Below, in pieces: positions 25,184-34,334 of a stretch of 64,000 bases of DNA (position 1 is the first letter of the stretch; each line of letters starts with the position of its first letter). The DNA is from Gemmatimonadota bacterium. GTDB taxonomy: Bacteria; Gemmatimonadota; Gemmatimonadetes; Gemmatimonadales; GWC2-71-9. The stretch lies in the NCBI GenBank assembly GCA_009692115.1, contig SHZU01000008.1, forward strand, positions 1 to 64,000. Direction: 5' to 3'. A program made the translations under genes and the position numbers. Under the pieces are notes generated by a model that had not been told where the DNA came from, did no database searches, and saw nothing but the letters and a program-made list of their open reading frames with translations.

Positions 25184-28100
25184 TGGCCCTCCGAGCGCCG
25201 AGATTCCACCCACACATAGGCCGTCGGCAGCAGAAAGAACGTCACCAACAGCGCCGTCACCGACCCGCCGATGACCCCGGCCGCGAGCGGTTGATACAAC
25301 TCCCCGCCGCTACCCCACCCAAAGACCAGCGGGAGCACGCCGGTAATCGTCGTAATCGAAGTCATCGCGATGGCCTTGAGTCGCTGGTGGCCACCGGCAA
25401 TGACCGCGTCGACGATCGGTAACCCTTGTTCCCGGAATCGCTGGATCGCATCGAGTTTGACCACGGCTTCGTTGTCGGCCATGCCGATCATCACCACGAT
25501 CCCGATCATCGCGACCGCGTTTAGGTTCTGGCCGGTCATCCACAGGAAGAGAATGCCGCCGGCGCCGGCCAGCGGCACCGTCAGCATCACCAGCAGCGGC
25601 GTCGTGAACGAGGCGAATTCGCCGGCCAAGACCAGGAACACCAACGCCACCGACAGCACCGCCACCAGGGCCAGCTCTCGGGTCGTCCGCGCTTCGTCCG
25701 CTTGGGCTCCCCCGATGGTCACCTCAACTCCGGGCGGCAACGCCAGCGCCGTGATCCGCACCTGAACGGCCTCGGCGGCCTGCTTCAGTCCTCCCCGTTC
25801 CGCGACGGCTTCGACCACGCTGACCGGCCGTTGATTGATTCGGACCACCTCGATCGGCGCCCGGATGTCGGTGACGGTCACCAACTGCCCAAGCGGTACG
25901 CCCTTAATGGTCGTGGCCAGGGTGGTGTTGAGATCTTCATTGAAGGCGCCGGCAAACCGGACCTTGATCGGCGTCCGCCGGTCGGTTTCCCGGAAATCAC
26001 CAGACGCAACGCCCCCCAAGCCACCCGACAACGCGTTGGCCACTTGATCGGACGTGATCCCGAGCCGCGCCATCTGACTCCGATCGAGGGTTACCTCGAC
26101 CGTGGGTTGAGTGCTGGCGAAGGCATCGCGGACGTCGGAGAGGTCCGTGATACTGTCCAGGCTCTTCCGGATCGTATTGGCCCACTCGGCCGCTTCAGTC
26201 AGCTTGGGAGCCGCCACTTCGATCCGCACCAGCCGCCCCTCGCGGCCGATCAAGCTGCCGAACTCCGACTGGCCGGCCAAGTCGATGGCCAAGCTCCCTT
26301 GGGCCAGGTCGGGCACCGCGAGCCGGAGCGACTCAGCGAAGTCGCCGGCGTCCTTGTCGTCCGGCACCGGCACCAGCAGCTGGGCGCTGGCCGAGGTGCC
26401 GGGGTCGGCGCCCGCGAGCACCTCCTCGTCGGTGGCGACGCCGATCCGGCTGTAAATCCCCGACGAGCCTAACGCCCGGGCCGCTTCTTCGAGCCGTTTG
26501 GCTTGCCGGGCCGTCTCCTCGATCGCGGTGCCTTCCGGCAGTTTGAGGTAGGCCACCGCAATGCCTTCGTCCACCCGCGGCAGGATTTCCCGGGGCAACC
26601 GGAGCGTGATCACCACCGTAAACGCCGTCACACCGAGCGCGATCAGGACACAAAGCCCCGGACGAGCCAACGACCAGCGCATTCCCGACTCATACCAGGC
26701 CTCCAGTCGGCGGCCGAGCCGGAGCAGGGGGCCGTCACTGGCGGGTGCCAGGGTCTGCTTGCCCAACGTCTCGCCGACTCGGCCCCAGGCCATCATCACC
26801 GGCATCAGGGTCAGGGCCAGAACCAACGACGCCCCGACCGACATCACGACGCTCAGCGAAAGATCCCGGAACAGGGCTGCCGCGAGGCCTTGGACGAACA
26901 CGATCGGCCCGAACACCAGGAGCGTGGTCAGGGTGCCGGCGGTCAGCGGTCCGGCCACTTCATTGGTGCCCTTGAGTGCCGCTTCCCACCGCGTCAGCCC
27001 GGCATCCATATGCCGGTTGGCGGCCTCCGCGACGACGATGGCGTTGTCGACCAACAACCCGACGCCCAAGGCCAAGCCGCCGAGCGAAAGGATATTGATC
27101 GTGACACCCATCAACTGGAGCAGGGTCAGCGCCACCAACACCGAAAGCGGCACCATCAGGCCGATGGCCACCGACGCCCGCCAATCGCGAAGGAACAGCA
27201 GGATGACCGCGAGCGACATCAGGCCGCCCACCACGATTTCCTGGATCAGATTGGAGAGCGCGTCGGTGACGAACTGGGCCTGGGCCGCTACGACCTTGAT
27301 CTTGACCTTCGGAAACTCGGTCTTGAGCTGCTCGATCGTCTTGTAGATCTCGGCCGTCACGGCCACGGTATTGGAACCCGCGTCCTTATATACGACGAGT
27401 CCGACGGCCGGCCGGCTGTCCAGGGTGGTGACCGTGGTTGGGTCGGCCACCGCCAGGGTTACGGTGCCGATGTCGGCCAAGATGATGCCGCTCTTGGCCG
27501 GCCCAACCGGGGTCTTTTCGATCTCGGCCACGCTCTGGAACTCGGTGAGCGCCCGGAGCGAAAACCGGAATTGGCCCCGGCGAATCGAACCGCCGGCCGC
27601 GGTGGCGTTGGCCGATTTGAGCGCGGTCGCGATGTCGTCGGGGGTGAGGCCCAAGGCCCGCATCCGGTCGGGGTCGACTTCGACCCGGATTTCGTCCTTG
27701 GGTTCGCCGACCACCGCCACGCTCGAGATCCCGGCCAGCTGTTCCAGCCGACGGGCGTGGACGTCCTTGGCCGTTCGGGAAATGCTCCGGAGGTTGCCAT
27801 CGCTGGTCAGGCCGAGCACGGCGATGGGCCGTTCGCCGGGGTCGCTGGTGAGCAGGGTGGGGCGCTCGGCGCGTTCCGGGAGGGCGCCGCGAGCGTTGTC
27901 GAGCCGTTCCCGGATCTGGAGCACCGTGGCCGCCATGCTGGTGCCCCAGGAAAACTTGAGCGACGTGGTGGCTTCGCCGTTCCGGCTCACCGACTTCACG
28001 TCGACCAATCCTGGCGTGGCCGAGACCGCCTCTTCGATCGGCTCGGCAATGAACCGGGATACTTCTTCCGCCGCGGCTCCGGGGTACAGGGTCCGGATCG

Positions 28101-28236
28101 TCAAGACTGGCAGCTCGATGTCCGGCAACAACGACACCGGCAGTTTGCCTAACGATACCGACCCGAGCAGCACCAAGGCCGCCACGGCCGAAATGGTGGT
28201 AACAGGGCGCTTCAGCGCCTGGGACGCGATCGACAC
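25180..28236 (-). CDS. RND efflux permease, first subunit
   Basis: A 1018-residue RND permease. TM1 (residues about 10-30), the porter domain with RFIAEPIEEAVSATPG, TM4 GVGLLVDNAIVVAEAANRH carrying the proton-relay Asp, and TM10 IGMADNEAVVKLD are visible. The Asp in TM10, where AcrB has Lys, is a feature of this subgroup. Substrate type (drug or hydrophobic compound against metal) cannot be settled, but the sequence resembles the HAE-type, not CusA. The GTG start at 28236 overlaps the adaptor stop by one base (TAGTG). It is coupled to the second RND gene by ATGA, so both subunits should be made in fixed ratio. Confidence 0.93.
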   Translation of the reverse strand: MSIASQALKRPVTTISAVAALVLLGSVSLGKLPVSLLPDIELPVLTIRTLYPGAAAEEVSRFIAEPIEEAVSATPGLVDVKSVSRNGEATTSLKFSWGTSMAATVLQIRERLDNARGALPERAERPTLLTSDPGERPIAVLGLTSDGNLRSISRTAKDVHARRLEQLAGISSVAVVGEPKDEIRVEVDPDRMRALGLTPDDIATALKSANATAAGGSIRRGQFRFSLRALTEFQSVAEIEKTPVGPAKSGIILADIGTVTLAVADPTTVTTLDSRPAVGLVVYKDAGSNTVAVTAEIYKTIEQLKTEFPKVKIKVVAAQAQFVTDALSNLIQEIVVGGLMSLAVILLFLRDWRASVAIGLMVPLSVLVALTLLQLMGVTINILSLGGLALGVGLLVDNAIVVAEAANRHMDAGLTRWEAALKGTNEVAGPLTAGTLTTLLVFGPIVFVQGLAAALFRDLSLSVVMSVGASLVLALTLMPVMMAWGRVGETLGKQTLAPASDGPLLRLGRRLEAWYESGMRWSLARPGLCVLIALGVTAFTVVITLRLPREILPRVDEGIAVAYLKLPEGTAIEETARQAKRLEEAARALGSSGIYSRIGVATDEEVLAGADPGTSASAQLLVPVPDDKDAGDFAESLRLAVPDLAQGSLAIDLAGQSEFGSLIGREGRLVRIEVAAPKLTEAAEWANTIRKSLDSITDLSDVRDAFASTQPTVEVTLDRSQMARLGITSDQVANALSGGLGGVASGDFRETDRRTPIKVRFAGAFNEDLNTTLATTIKGVPLGQLVTVTDIRAPIEVVRINQRPVSVVEAVAERGGLKQAAEAVQVRITALALPPGVEVTIGGAQADEARTTRELALVAVLSVALVFLVLAGEFASFTTPLLVMLTVPLAGAGGILFLWMTGQNLNAVAMIGIVVMIGMADNEAVVKLDAIQRFREQGLPIVDAVIAGGHQRLKAIAMTSITTITGVLPLVFGWGSGGELYQPLAAGVIGGSVTALLVTFFLLPTAYVWVESRRSEGQ

Positions 28237-29360
28237 TACGGGGTGCCGCGTTCCTGTTTGGCCACCAGCCGGACCGGGGCGTCGTGGGTCAGGGTCAGAT
28301 GGCCCTCGACCAGCACCGTGTCTCCGGCGGCCACGGGAATCTGCCCGGTGGAGCTGTCGGCCAAGACTTCGGTTTCGAAGCCGTTGGTCCGGCCCGGAAA
28401 GATGTAAACCCACTGGGCCCGGCCGCCCTTGACCACGAACACCAGCGGCCGGCCGTCGCGTTCGATGACCGCCGAGGCGGGGACGATGGTGCGGTTCGGG
28501 AGCCGGGTGGCTTCGAGCCGGACGTCGGCGTACATCCCGGGCCGGAGGACGCCGTTCCCGGTGGCGCGGATCACCGCCCGCCCGGCGCGGGTGGTGCTGT
28601 CGACGAGCGGCAGGATGGCGGCCACTCGGCCCCGGATCGGTTTGTCGGGGAAGGCGGCGGCGGTGATGGTGGCATCGCCCCCGATCTTGATGAAGGCGAG
28701 GTCGTGTTCCAAGACCGAGGCTTCGATCCGGAGATTCTTCAGGTCGACGATCATGGCCACTTCCTGTCCTTGGGACAGCCGTTCCCCGACCGAGACCTTC
28801 ATGTCTTCCACTACGCCATCGAACGGCGCAGTGATCGAGGCGCGTTCGCGGCGGAGCTTTGCTTCCTCGACCGCCGCCCGGGCTCGGTCCATCCCGGCCC
28901 GGATCTCGGCGCTGCGGAGCCGTTCGCCGGTCACGGCTTTGCCGGAGACGATCGAGTCGGGGACGATGTTGTCGAGCAGCTTGAGTTTGGCGTCTTCGAG
29001 ATCGGCTTGGGCCCGGTCGACGGCGAGGTCGAGTTCGCGGGGGTCGACCGTAAGCAGCACCTGGCCCCGGGCCACCGATTGGCCGGGCCGGACGTTCACG
29101 GCCGAAATCGGGCCAACCGTCTCACTCTTGAGCATGGCCACGCCGTCGGACCGGACTTGGGCGGTGGTCACCACCGAGAGGATCAAGTCGCCGACCCGGA
29201 CCGCTTGGCCAACCACCGGGAGCGTCACGTTGCTGGTGGCTGCGTCCTTGGCGGTGGAGTCGGCGGCACTGGTGCCACCGGCCTCGGTGCCGTCCGCGTC
29301 CGTCTTCTTACAGCCGGCCAGGAGCATCAAGGCCAAGGCGTAGATCGTGGGTTTGTTCAC
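28236..29360 (-). CDS. RND efflux periplasmic adaptor lipoprotein
   Basis: A 374-residue membrane-fusion protein. It starts at GTG 29360, overlapping the TolC stop (GTGA). The signal peptide ends in a lipobox (LLAGC, Cys about residue 17) followed by an Ala/Thr/Asp-rich linker. The order is lipoyl half-motif (VRPGQSVARGQVLLTVDPREL), alpha-helical hairpin (about 130-180), second lipoyl half (ITAPFDGVVEDMKVSVGE), beta-barrel with IPASAV-like IVPASAVIERDGRPLVFV, and a membrane-proximal domain. It bridges the RND subunits to TolC. Confidence 0.93.
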   Translation of the reverse strand: MNKPTIYALALMLLAGCKKTDADGTEAGGTSAADSTAKDAATSNVTLPVVGQAVRVGDLILSVVTTAQVRSDGVAMLKSETVGPISAVNVRPGQSVARGQVLLTVDPRELDLAVDRAQADLEDAKLKLLDNIVPDSIVSGKAVTGERLRSAEIRAGMDRARAAVEEAKLRRERASITAPFDGVVEDMKVSVGERLSQGQEVAMIVDLKNLRIEASVLEHDLAFIKIGGDATITAAAFPDKPIRGRVAAILPLVDSTTRAGRAVIRATGNGVLRPGMYADVRLEATRLPNRTIVPASAVIERDGRPLVFVVKGGRAQWVYIFPGRTNGFETEVLADSSTGQIPVAAGDTVLVEGHLTLTHDAPVRLVAKQERGTP

Positions 29361-30673
29361 AGCGTCCTCCCAATGAGCGCTTCGATCTGCGCTTTGGATC
29401 GCAAGTAGTCGAACCGCGCGGTGATGGCGCCTTCTTCGGCCTGACTGAGCCGGTCTTGGGCCTGGACCAGGCGTTCGATTTCGATGGTGCCTAACCGGTA
29501 TCGCTCGAGCTGCACCCGGGCATTGGCCCGGGCGGCGTCGAGATTGCTCCGGGCCACGTCGACCCGTTCCTGCGCGGTCCGGAGCGAGGCGAGGGCGCCG
29601 ATCAACTGGGCTTCGACGTGGTGGGCCGCATCGGTTGACCAGGCCCGGGCCACGTCGAGGGCCACCGACCGGTTCACGACCTGCTGTTCGCGCTGGAACC
29701 CGTTGAATAGCGGAATCGAGACGTTGAGGCCGAGGTTCCGGTTGTTGAAGAGCTTGTACTTGGTGAGCGGATCTTGGTCGTTGCTGCCGTAGCTGGTGCT
29801 GCCGTTGAGTTGGACTTGGGGCCAGTACACCGCCTTGGCCGCGTTCAGGCTGGCCTTGGCCGACCGCACCGAGGCCTCGGCCTGGATCACCGCCGGCGAG
29901 CGCTCGCGGGCCTCGATCATCACGGCCGCGGTGTCGATCGCGATGGTCCGAATCGCGATGCTCGAGTCGTCGATGGCCGATACTCGCCCCGACACGCCGA
30001 TGGCCCGGGCCAGATTGGCTTCGGCTTGGGCCAACTGGCTTTCTTCGGTGAGGAGCCGGAGCCGGGCTTGGGACACTTCGACCACGGCCTGGAGCGAGTC
30101 GGACACCGTGGCGCCGCGGGTCCGGAGCCGGGCCACCGCGATGGCGAGCTGCTCCTCGGCCCGGCGGATGCCGTCGCGCCGAACCTTGACCAGTTCGCCG
30201 TTCTGGAGCGCGCTGAAGAATTCGCGGCTGGTGTTGAAGGCGGTTTGCCACTTGCGGGCGTCGAGCGCAGCCTGGGTCCGGTCGCCCTCGGCGCGGGCGG
30301 CGGAGAGTTCGGCCCCGCGGCGAAACCCGGTGAAGAGGTCGATCCCGGCATTCAGTTGGAGATTGACCGAGGTGGTGGTGTTGTTGGCGGCGACCAGTTG
30401 CCCGGTGCGGGGGTCGATCCGTTGGAATTCCGACCGGCTTTTCCCGCCGCCGGCTCCGGCGGACACGCTGGGGAGGAACGACCCGTAGCGGGCCCGGGTT
30501 TCAGCGCCGGCGGAGCGGACGTCGCCCGCGGCTTGGACCACGTTGGGGTCGTGCTTTTGGGCCAGCGCAATGGCCTCGGCCAGGGACACGGCCCGTTGCT
30601 GGGCGGTGGCGTGGGCGGGGGCCAGGGCAGCGACCAAAACCAGGCCGAGCCCGGGAAACTGTCGTGAATTCAT
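29357..30673 (-). CDS. TolC family outer-membrane efflux protein
   Basis: A 438-residue outer-membrane channel with a signal peptide (ALAPAHATA-Q, about residue 25). The two-fold internal repeat typical of OEP proteins is visible: SLAEAIALAQKHDPNV in the first half and EASVRSAKASLNAAKAVYWPQV in the second, with long helical coils and FTGF/FNGF barrel turns in both. It is the first gene of a five-gene minus-strand operon with the adaptor, two RND permeases and DUF3830. No regulator is adjacent. Upstream is a gene-free 393-bp spacer. Confidence 0.92.
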   Translation of the reverse strand: MNSRQFPGLGLVLVAALAPAHATAQQRAVSLAEAIALAQKHDPNVVQAAGDVRSAGAETRARYGSFLPSVSAGAGGGKSRSEFQRIDPRTGQLVAANNTTTSVNLQLNAGIDLFTGFRRGAELSAARAEGDRTQAALDARKWQTAFNTSREFFSALQNGELVKVRRDGIRRAEEQLAIAVARLRTRGATVSDSLQAVVEVSQARLRLLTEESQLAQAEANLARAIGVSGRVSAIDDSSIAIRTIAIDTAAVMIEARERSPAVIQAEASVRSAKASLNAAKAVYWPQVQLNGSTSYGSNDQDPLTKYKLFNNRNLGLNVSIPLFNGFQREQQVVNRSVALDVARAWSTDAAHHVEAQLIGALASLRTAQERVDVARSNLDAARANARVQLERYRLGTIEIERLVQAQDRLSQAEEGAITARFDYLRSKAQIEALIGRTL

Positions 30674-31066
30674 GACCTAATTCTACTTGGCAGGCCGAGC
30701 GGGGATAAGGAGGGCCACTTTAGGGTTGGCTTTAGGATGCGCTGGGGGCTGAAAAGGATGCACGGTTAGGGGTTAGTCGGCGGCGGGTCCTGGTCCACAG
30801 CATGTCGCTGAGGCGGGCCACCAACGCGACTCGCTCTGTGGCTGAGCCACCGACCCAAGCCTCACTGGCCTCGCGACTGTGTAGCGGTACGAGCCGGACG
30901 GTCATCGCGCCACGGTCTGTTGGCGTGAGTGAAATCTAGTCGGTCTGAGTGGCGCGGTGCGGTCGCATCGCTGAAATCTAGCACCCCGACGCCTAACGCC
31001 GGCCCTCAGCGGGCGATATTCTCCCTGACCATCCGACACCGAAAACCGTCAGGCCATGTTGGTCGG
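30674..31066. other. Gene-free spacer upstream of the efflux operon
   Basis: A 393-bp interval between the TolC start and the stop of the CocE-like gene, both on the minus strand. I see no convincing coding frame, RNA gene or terminator in it. It holds a 10-bp direct repeat (TGAAATCTAG twice), a short GGTTAGGGGTTAG run near 30.77 kb and one GCCTAAC heptamer at 30991. It presumably contains the efflux operon promoter, but no clean -35/-10 pair stands out. Confidence 0.6.
30930..30981. repeat. Direct repeat TGAAATCTAG, two copies 42 bp apart
   Basis: Exact 10-bp copies lie at 30930-30939 and 30972-30981, inside the spacer upstream of the efflux operon. The 42-bp centre-to-centre distance is four helical turns, so the copies face the same side of DNA. 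This could be a regulator binding pair. No matching regulator gene is adjacent. Confidence 0.5.
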
Positions 31067-33133
31067 CTAGGGGATCTTGCCCTCGTTCAAGTCAATGGTT
31101 GCCCGCGGACCGGTTCCGTCGGTGTTGACCCGATAGACGAACCGCACATCGGGCCGACCCACCCGCAGCAACGTCCAGGTCGTCACCAAATCGATGACCT
31201 GTTGGTACGGCGGCTGCTTGGTGAGGTCGATCCGCCACTCGCGCACGTCGCGGAGTATCCCGCCGGGGATCGGGCGCTCGGACCGGCTCTCGGAGCGGTA
31301 CACCACCGCCTGCCCGGTGAGATCATTCTCGATCCAGATCCGTTCGGTGCCGTCGTCGGCTGCTTGGGTTGTCGGTCGAGGCGGAACCAGCGCCAATCGC
31401 GGCTCGGGGAGCGGGGTTGCTCGCACCGGAACGACCGGCAGCGTTAGGTGCGAGGTCTCGTTGCCGTCCGGGCTCTCGAACCGGATTTCGTTTCGGGCCG
31501 GATTCGGATTCGGCCAATTCGAGGGCCAGTCGCTCGAGGCAAGGGTGACCCGGATCCGATGCCCTCGCTTGAACTGGTAGGAAATGTTCTGGAGGGTGAC
31601 CTGATAGCGATACACCTTGCCGGCCATGATCGGGGTTGGGGCGACGACCTTCCAATCCGTCGGGCGCCGGGGATTCACGTTCGACTCGCGATAGGACGAG
31701 TTGATCCAGCCGCGGGTAACGAGCTCCGATTTGCCGTCCAGCAGGACGTCGGAAAGCTTGATCGTGAAATCGGTGTTGGCCGCGCTCGAGGTGGCGAAGA
31801 AAGTGATCTCGGCCATCCCGGTGACTTCGGTGTCCTCGGTCAGCGCCTCGGTCGTGAAGGTGAGCGACTCGGCCTCGTCGACTCGCTGGTCGGGCTGGAC
31901 CAGGAAGTCGGTGTAGTCGGCATCGAACCAGGTGCCGTAGGGTCCGGCGGCACTGCCGACCCAGGGGTGATAGGTGAAGCGGCGGGGCGTGAGCTCCGGC
32001 TCGCTGGTGGGAGCCGTTGGTGTCAGGTTCCCCGCTGAACTCAAGTAGAACCGGGTGGGAACGGTCCGGGCGATCGGCCAATCCTCCTCGGCGCGCCACC
32101 GATTTTCCCGCATCACGAACACCGTCACCGGGGGCTCGCGGTCGATCCCGTTGTCCACGCCTTTCAGGAAGTGATCGAACCAAGCCAGGGTCGTCAGCTG
32201 GAAGTCGACCACGTGGCTCGGTCCGAAGCCGCCATGGGTCCACGGCCCGACGACCAATTTTTGCGGGACTCGCTTGGCTTTGAGAATCTGGTAGTTCTGG
32301 TAGGCCTCGTCGTGGTTCCGGGCATGATCGAAGTAGTTGCCGAACTGGAGCGTGGGGATGGCGAAGTCGGCGTACTTGCTCCGGAGGTCTTTCTCCTGCC
32401 AATAGGCGTCGTAGGTCGGGTGCTCCCATTGAGGCTGGAAAAATCCCTGCCAGCCGTTCTCGGCCTGATGGCGTTTCCAGATCTCGAGGTCGACGTACTT
32501 GCCGCCGTTGCCGTCGTCGTAGACCGGTCCCCGAAGCATCGTGGCCAGGACGTTGCTCGCGCCGTGCCATACGTAGGGGTGATTGCTCCGCACACCGCCC
32601 GGATACCAGTGATCGCCGAAGAAATTGGCGTAGGCACTGTTGACCGAAATCGCCTTGAGGTGGGGTGGCTTCAGTGCGGCCACCCGCGTGGCGTTGATGG
32701 CGCCGTACGAAATGCCCCACATTCCGACCGCGCCCGTGGACCACGGCTGCCGGGCAGCCCACTCGACTAGGTCGTAGCCGTCGCGGTAGGACTGGGCGTC
32801 GAAGTAGTCCCGCATCACGCCCTCGGAGGTACCGGTGCCGCGCCCTTCGGCAAAGACGGTGACGTAGCCCCGCGCGGCGAAGTACGGATTCGGATCTTTG
32901 CCATAGGGCCAATACGAGACTACGACCGGAAACTTGCCCCCGCCATTGGGCCGCACGACATTGGCGGCGAGCCGGATCCCGTCGCGCATCGGGACCTTCA
33001 CCTCGTATTCGGTGGTGACTTGGTGGCGGGGCTCGGAAAGATTCGGATAGGGACCCTCGGTTTGGGCGGCGATGGACGGAGTCAGCCCTGCCGTGCCGAT
33101 CGCCAGGAGGAATCGAAGCGCGATTGCCTTCAT
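31067..33133 (-). CDS. Exported CocE/NonD family hydrolase (X-Pro dipeptidyl-peptidase S15-like)
   Basis: A 688-residue secreted alpha/beta-hydrolase. ATG 33133 gives a signal peptide (cleavage near PSIAA-Q, residue 23) and overlaps the preceding stop by ATGA. The hydrolase domain has [14 protein letters not shown], the nucleophile Ser142 in WGISYGA, and [11 protein letters not shown] containing the probable His. The C-terminal jelly-roll domain ([29 protein letters not shown]) is the X-Pro dipeptidyl-peptidase C-terminal type. The family includes cocaine esterase, glutaryl-acylase and prolyl peptidases; the substrate here is unknown. Confidence 0.9.
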   Translation of the reverse strand: MKAIALRFLLAIGTAGLTPSIAAQTEGPYPNLSEPRHQVTTEYEVKVPMRDGIRLAANVVRPNGGGKFPVVVSYWPYGKDPNPYFAARGYVTVFAEGRGTGTSEGVMRDYFDAQSYRDGYDLVEWAARQPWSTGAVGMWGISYGAINATRVAALKPPHLKAISVNSAYANFFGDHWYPGGVRSNHPYVWHGASNVLATMLRGPVYDDGNGGKYVDLEIWKRHQAENGWQGFFQPQWEHPTYDAYWQEKDLRSKYADFAIPTLQFGNYFDHARNHDEAYQNYQILKAKRVPQKLVVGPWTHGGFGPSHVVDFQLTTLAWFDHFLKGVDNGIDREPPVTVFVMRENRWRAEEDWPIARTVPTRFYLSSAGNLTPTAPTSEPELTPRRFTYHPWVGSAAGPYGTWFDADYTDFLVQPDQRVDEAESLTFTTEALTEDTEVTGMAEITFFATSSAANTDFTIKLSDVLLDGKSELVTRGWINSSYRESNVNPRRPTDWKVVAPTPIMAGKVYRYQVTLQNISYQFKRGHRIRVTLASSDWPSNWPNPNPARNEIRFESPDGNETSHLTLPVVPVRATPLPEPRLALVPPRPTTQAADDGTERIWIENDLTGQAVVYRSESRSERPIPGGILRDVREWRIDLTKQPPYQQVIDLVTTWTLLRVGRPDVRFVYRVNTDGTGPRATIDLNEGKIP

Positions 33134-33519
33134 CTCGGCCAGAGCCATCCGAATACGCCGGCGGTCAGCAAGGCGTCGATGAGACCGTCCATCGTCGCCT
33201 TGAGGGTCAGCGACCAGGCGCGGGAATACCAAATCGACATCTGCCAGATCGCCAGGCTATACCCGGCGAACGCCACGGTGCCGGGCTCGGCGGCGGCCCG
33301 GATGCCGAAATGGAGGGCTGTCGGGGAATACCAAACCAGCACTTCGGTGGTTTGGACCGCGGGCCGGCCATCGACCGGGCTGTATTGGGTAAAGTTCCCG
33401 AGTCGAGCGGCCCGGCTCCACGCCGCGTCATCGAGGATGCCGTCGACGACCGCCGTAGCCTCGAGCCTCGGCGGCGCAATCTGGGTGACGGTGAGTTGGA
33501 AGAGGAGCAGCGGTACCAT
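33130..33519 (-). pseudogene. Chimeric ORF: start of a DUF5916/CBM9-like protein joined to the tail of a small membrane protein
   Basis: The first 75 residues match the N-terminus of large DUF5916/carbohydrate-binding-9-like proteins, usually over 650 residues: [22 protein letters not shown] and [18 protein letters not shown]. From about 33294 to the stop the sequence changes to hydrophobic [19 protein letters not shown] and [17 protein letters not shown], which resembles the tail of a small membrane protein. The frame is open across the join, so a deletion has fused two genes. It is coupled by ATGA to the CocE-like gene, which suggests that the small membrane protein was the original upstream neighbour. 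Confidence 0.6.
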
Positions 33520-33576
33520 TGCCGCACTACGCTAACGTTGCCCGAGAGGCAGGGGAAGGGGTCAGATCCGTGGTGT

Positions 33577-33591
33577 CTCGGTATTACCGAG
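33577..33591. promoter_or_regulatory. Perfect palindrome CTCGGTA-T-TACCGAG in a divergent intergenic region
   Basis: Two 7-bp arms flank a single T. It lies between the minus-strand chimeric ORF (start 33519) and the plus-strand hypothetical gene (start 33660). With no T-tract on either side it does not look like a terminator; an operator for a dimeric regulator is more likely. No regulator gene adjoins. Confidence 0.4.
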
Positions 33592-33659
33592 CCTACCTTC
33601 CGGTACTGTAGCTCACCGCCCTACTCGACGAGGAACGATGTGATCGTGTTGGTCACCTG

Positions 33660-34271
33660 ATGGCCGGGCCGTTTGTCCCGGGAGCCTCCGCGACCCCCAA
33701 GGGATTCCGGTTTGCGCTGGGGACGCCGGAGCAGCCGCGATCCCTGGTGTGGCGGCTCTGGACCCGGGACGATGAGGTCCATGTGACCGTCAGCGCTGCC
33801 GGCCAGACGACGGAACTCACCGCGTATCCGACGGGCCGATGGCGGATCGACATGGGCGGCGTCGTGAGCCGCTGGCACCGACCCAAACCGTTTCGGCCCG
33901 GGTGGACGAGGGGTCCCGACATCGTCTTGCCCGGTCTGGCCGCGGCTCTCGAGCCGATTGCCAAGGCCCCGTCCCGGACGGAGCCGATCACGTGGCTGTC
34001 GTTGCCGGCGGCCGGCCAGGCCGTCCGGATTCAGCTTTGGTTCGCCGAGCCGGGAGCGGATCAGCGGCGCTGGCTCTCCGCCTTGCCGGACCTGGCCCAA
34101 CCGCTCGTTGGATTGCCGTTACGACGGGCGGGTTCGGTCCATCTGGTCCGGGTGGATGAGCCCCAGGCGCCGTCGGCTGATCTCTCATCCTCCCGGACCT
34201 TCCCGAGCCGGGGGGTCATGGTCAGTTCAGACCAAGCCGGCCGGCCGTCCTTCTTCGAGACGGGCGGATGA
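33660..34271 (+). CDS. Hypothetical protein
   Basis: A 203-residue protein with native codon bias (strong G/C third positions) and ordered beta-rich sequence: LVWRLWTRDDEVHVTV, TELTAYPTGRWRIDM and ITWLSLPAAGQAVRIQLWF. No signal peptide, transmembrane helix or known motif is visible. I do not recognise a family. A minus-strand frame over the same region is less protein-like. It precedes the HEAT-repeat gene by 63 bp on the same strand. Confidence 0.55.
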   Translation: MAGPFVPGASATPKGFRFALGTPEQPRSLVWRLWTRDDEVHVTVSAAGQTTELTAYPTGRWRIDMGGVVSRWHRPKPFRPGWTRGPDIVLPGLAAALEPIAKAPSRTEPITWLSLPAAGQAVRIQLWFAEPGADQRRWLSALPDLAQPLVGLPLRRAGSVHLVRVDEPQAPSADLSSSRTFPSRGVMVSSDQAGRPSFFETGG

Positions 34272-34334
34272 AACGGGTTCCAACGTTCGGGGGTGCTGGT
34301 TCATCCAAGTAGGGTCCCCTTCGTCAGAGCCTCG

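Noticed and set aside
26503-28152. Plus-strand 549-codon frame antisense to the first RND gene
   Set aside because: It is antisense to conserved RND sequence and is rich in Arg/Gln/His as expected from the complement of GC-rich codons.
30764-30777. GGTTAGGGGTTAG as a telomere-like or tandem repeat
   Set aside because: Only two units are present and there is no structure around it.
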